This document shows positions 6,818 to 8,063 of a DNA stretch of 8,063 nt, one piece after another. Position 1 is the stretch's first letter. Each line of letters begins with the position of its first letter. The DNA lies in the NCBI GenBank assembly GCA_946624395.1, contig CAMORY010000048.1, positions 1-8,063 on the forward strand. Reading direction: 5' to 3'. The stretch comes from an uncultured Clostridia bacterium (lineage in GTDB: Bacteria > Bacillota > Clostridia > Christensenellales > Borkfalkiaceae). Under the pieces are notes generated by a model that made no database searches, had not been told where the DNA came from, and was given only the letters and a program-made list of their open reading frames with translations. The position numbers and the translations under genes were made by a program.

Positions 6818-6858
6818 ACTCTTTCCCGAATTGAAATTATGTTCAAACCCCTGACCGA

Positions 6859-8063
6859 TTAAACCCACAAAAGGTTGTTGATTAAAAACTCTTCGTCCGC
6901 GGAGATTTCAAGCGCTTCAACGTGTTCGTACGTTTTAAGGCTCATACCTTCCGCCGTTTTGAAATTGTTGTTTTCAAGTTTTACGTTCTGCCAAAGGTTG
7001 CCAAACAGTTTAACACCCGCAACGTATTCCGTCTTGTTGCCGAAATAATCGGTTATCGCCTTAACGTGCAAGTCGCAATCGTTTTGCACAAATACGTCCA
7101 GCATCAGGATAGCACCTTCGGACGGCTTGTATTTTACCGCGTTCACCTTAAACGTAAGAATACCTTTCGGGCAGAACAGCCCCGCTATATCCATAGGTCC
7201 GTTTTTAACTTTAACAACGGCGTGCGCGTCGGTATTAACTACGTACGCCCCGTCGGAATTTTCCGTTGCGGGGTAAAACCCGTTAGTACCTAAAGACATA
7301 CGCGAAGAATAAAACACCCTGTGTCTGTTTAGTTCCGCCGTTTCGCCCTCTAAAAACTTCTTACAGAAAATCGGGGAACAGATATTCAGCCCGTTTTCGT
7401 ATTCCGCACGGGCGAAGAACATAACCGCTTCGGAATCCTTATACGGAGCGTACTCGAAAACGTAAACGCCGTTTTTGGCTTTTTCGTAATTTACCACTCT
7501 CCGCCACGAACGCAACGCCGCGTGCAATTCTTCTTCGGCAAAAAACACGGAAAGATTTTTAAGCCCCGCTTTGTCGGGCATAACTTCCACGCGTAAAATA
7601 CCGTTCTCCGCCGCGCTCTTTAGCGATATTTCGCCCGCAAGGCTCGCCTTGTCCTTTAGCAGAAACTCGTTTAAGAATACGAGCGCCCCGCTCATACACT
7701 CCGCATTTATTTCCCTTCTCCCGCCCACGGAATAATCCACTGCGGTATACAGTTTTTCCGACACGCGCGAAACGGTGTCGTAAGCGCGGTCTACGTCGTA
7801 ATCAGGGCTGTTAGTGGGCGAAACCAGCATAAGCGGGCATTTCACGTGCGCCGCGTACGCCTGCGGTTCTACGCCCGCGAGATATTTAAGCGCGTCGTCG
7901 TTAAACTGCGGTTCTTTTTCGTCGCCGAACTTATCTATGCCGCGATAGCCTTTCCAGCCCGCGTTAGCAACTATAACCGCGCAGGACAGCCCGCAGTCGC
8001 TGGATAGCGTCTGCCACACGGCGGTTGCCGCGCCGCCTATCGCGAAAACACCGATTTTATTTA
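6859..8063 (-). CDS. Alpha/beta-hydrolase-fold protein, acetylxylan-esterase-like, apparently inactive; 5' end cut by window
   Basis: The frame stays open to the right edge; 400 complete codons are visible and the N-terminus is missing. The GTG at 8019 is internal, because the 14 codons before it continue a recognisable fold: KIGVFAIGGAATAV (visible residues 2-15) matches the strand-elbow region seen as KIGVTGISWGG in acetylxylan-esterase-like hydrolases. Here Ala7 stands where the nucleophilic Ser belongs. Further on, LMLVSPTNSPDYDVD (77-91) aligns with the strand that normally ends in GTND, and YSVGGRREINAE (110-121) with the loop that normally holds the catalytic His. Both residues appear lost. 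After the hydrolase domain (to about 137), a beta-rich domain (about 145-235, including EYENGLNICSPIF) resembles the C-terminal extension of these esterases. A last beta-rich, jelly-roll-like region (about 240-400) follows. A binding or structural role is inferred; carbohydrate is only one possible ligand. Family certain only at fold level. Confidence 0.7.
   Translation of the reverse strand, partial: NKIGVFAIGGAATAVWQTLSSDCGLSCAVIVANAGWKGYRGIDKFGDEKEPQFNDDALKYLAGVEPQAYAAHVKCPLMLVSPTNSPDYDVDRAYDTVSRVSEKLYTAVDYSVGGRREINAECMSGALVFLNEFLLKDKASLAGEISLKSAAENGILRVEVMPDKAGLKNLSVFFAEEELHAALRSWRRVVNYEKAKNGVYVFEYAPYKDSEAVMFFARAEYENGLNICSPIFCKKFLEGETAELNRHRVFYSSRMSLGTNGFYPATENSDGAYVVNTDAHAVVKVKNGPMDIAGLFCPKGILTFKVNAVKYKPSEGAILMLDVFVQNDCDLHVKAITDYFGNKTEYVAGVKLFGNLWQNVKLENNNFKTAEGMSLKTYEHVEALEISADEEFLINNLLWV

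Larger units (their letters stand above)
1..8063 (-). other. Nine-gene minus-strand directon, probable operon
   Basis: All nine genes face the same way. The gaps, in transcription order, are 41, -11 (overlap), 16, 17, 11, 20, 26 and 20 bases. I found no TTGACA/TATAAT-like pair at proper spacing and no GC-rich hairpin followed by a T run in any gap on this strand. Transcription therefore probably enters from beyond the right edge and leaves beyond the left edge. Promoters inside coding regions cannot be excluded by eye. Confidence 0.7.

Noticed and set aside
6818..6858. The largest gap in the window, as a possible promoter or terminator site
   Set aside because: Its 41 bases show no -10/-35 pair on the minus strand and no hairpin with a T run. 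It holds only a weak GGGAAAG ribosome binding site for DUF951.
1..8063. A hidden defence system, mobile element or CRISPR array
   Set aside because: No transposase, integrase, phage or nuclease motif, no spaced direct repeats and no terminal inverted repeats were seen. The genes are housekeeping families or lone unknowns.

Overview
The window is one continuous run of minus-strand genes, read from the right edge to the left edge. It holds nine protein genes, two of them cut by the window edges. The gaps are 41 bases or less and one pair overlaps, so the genes probably form one operon or a tight directon. I see no RNA gene, CRISPR array, mobile element, convincing promoter or intrinsic terminator, and no gene-free stretch over 41 bases. 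In transcription order the genes are: a degenerate alpha/beta-hydrolase-fold protein (start off the right edge), a DUF951 small zinc-knuckle-like protein, signal peptidase I, an unknown two-helix membrane protein, an ACT-domain protein (UPF0237 type), a UPF0210/'PFL family' protein (DUF711), oligoendopeptidase F, the replicative helicase DnaB, and threonylcarbamoyl-AMP synthase (Sua5/YwlC/TsaC type, end off the left edge).

The gene content points to a Gram-positive bacterium of the phylum Bacillota, most likely an uncultured clostridial lineage. DUF951 is largely a Firmicutes family, the signal peptidase is the short single-anchor Gram-positive kind, ribosome binding sites are of the AAAGGAG type, and the ACT/UPF0210 pair is common in Clostridia and streptococci. 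The genus cannot be read from the sequence. Codon use mixes A/T-rich codons (AAA, TTA, TAT) with many GCG, ACG and GGC codons, which fits a mid-GC genome.

Region by region: 6859-8063 is the hydrolase-like protein, in which the nucleophile elbow and the Asp and His positions of the triad all appear substituted. 5998-6817 is DUF951 overlapping lepB, probably translationally coupled. 5451-5981 is the unknown membrane protein. 3800-5433 is the ACT/UPF0210 pair, a conserved partnership of unknown function. 2031-3779 is a complete M3 peptidase with an intact HEMGH motif and a GTG start. 487-2004 is a complete DnaB with an acidic C-terminal tail. 1-466 is the first 155 codons of the tRNA t6A-synthesis enzyme.

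The genes do not form an obvious single pathway: they cover protein secretion, peptide turnover, replication and tRNA modification. This is mostly an ordinary housekeeping region. The points worth a second look are the apparently catalytically dead hydrolase, the ACT/UPF0210 pair and the unknown membrane protein. I do not see evidence for a new defence, mobile or multi-gene system here.
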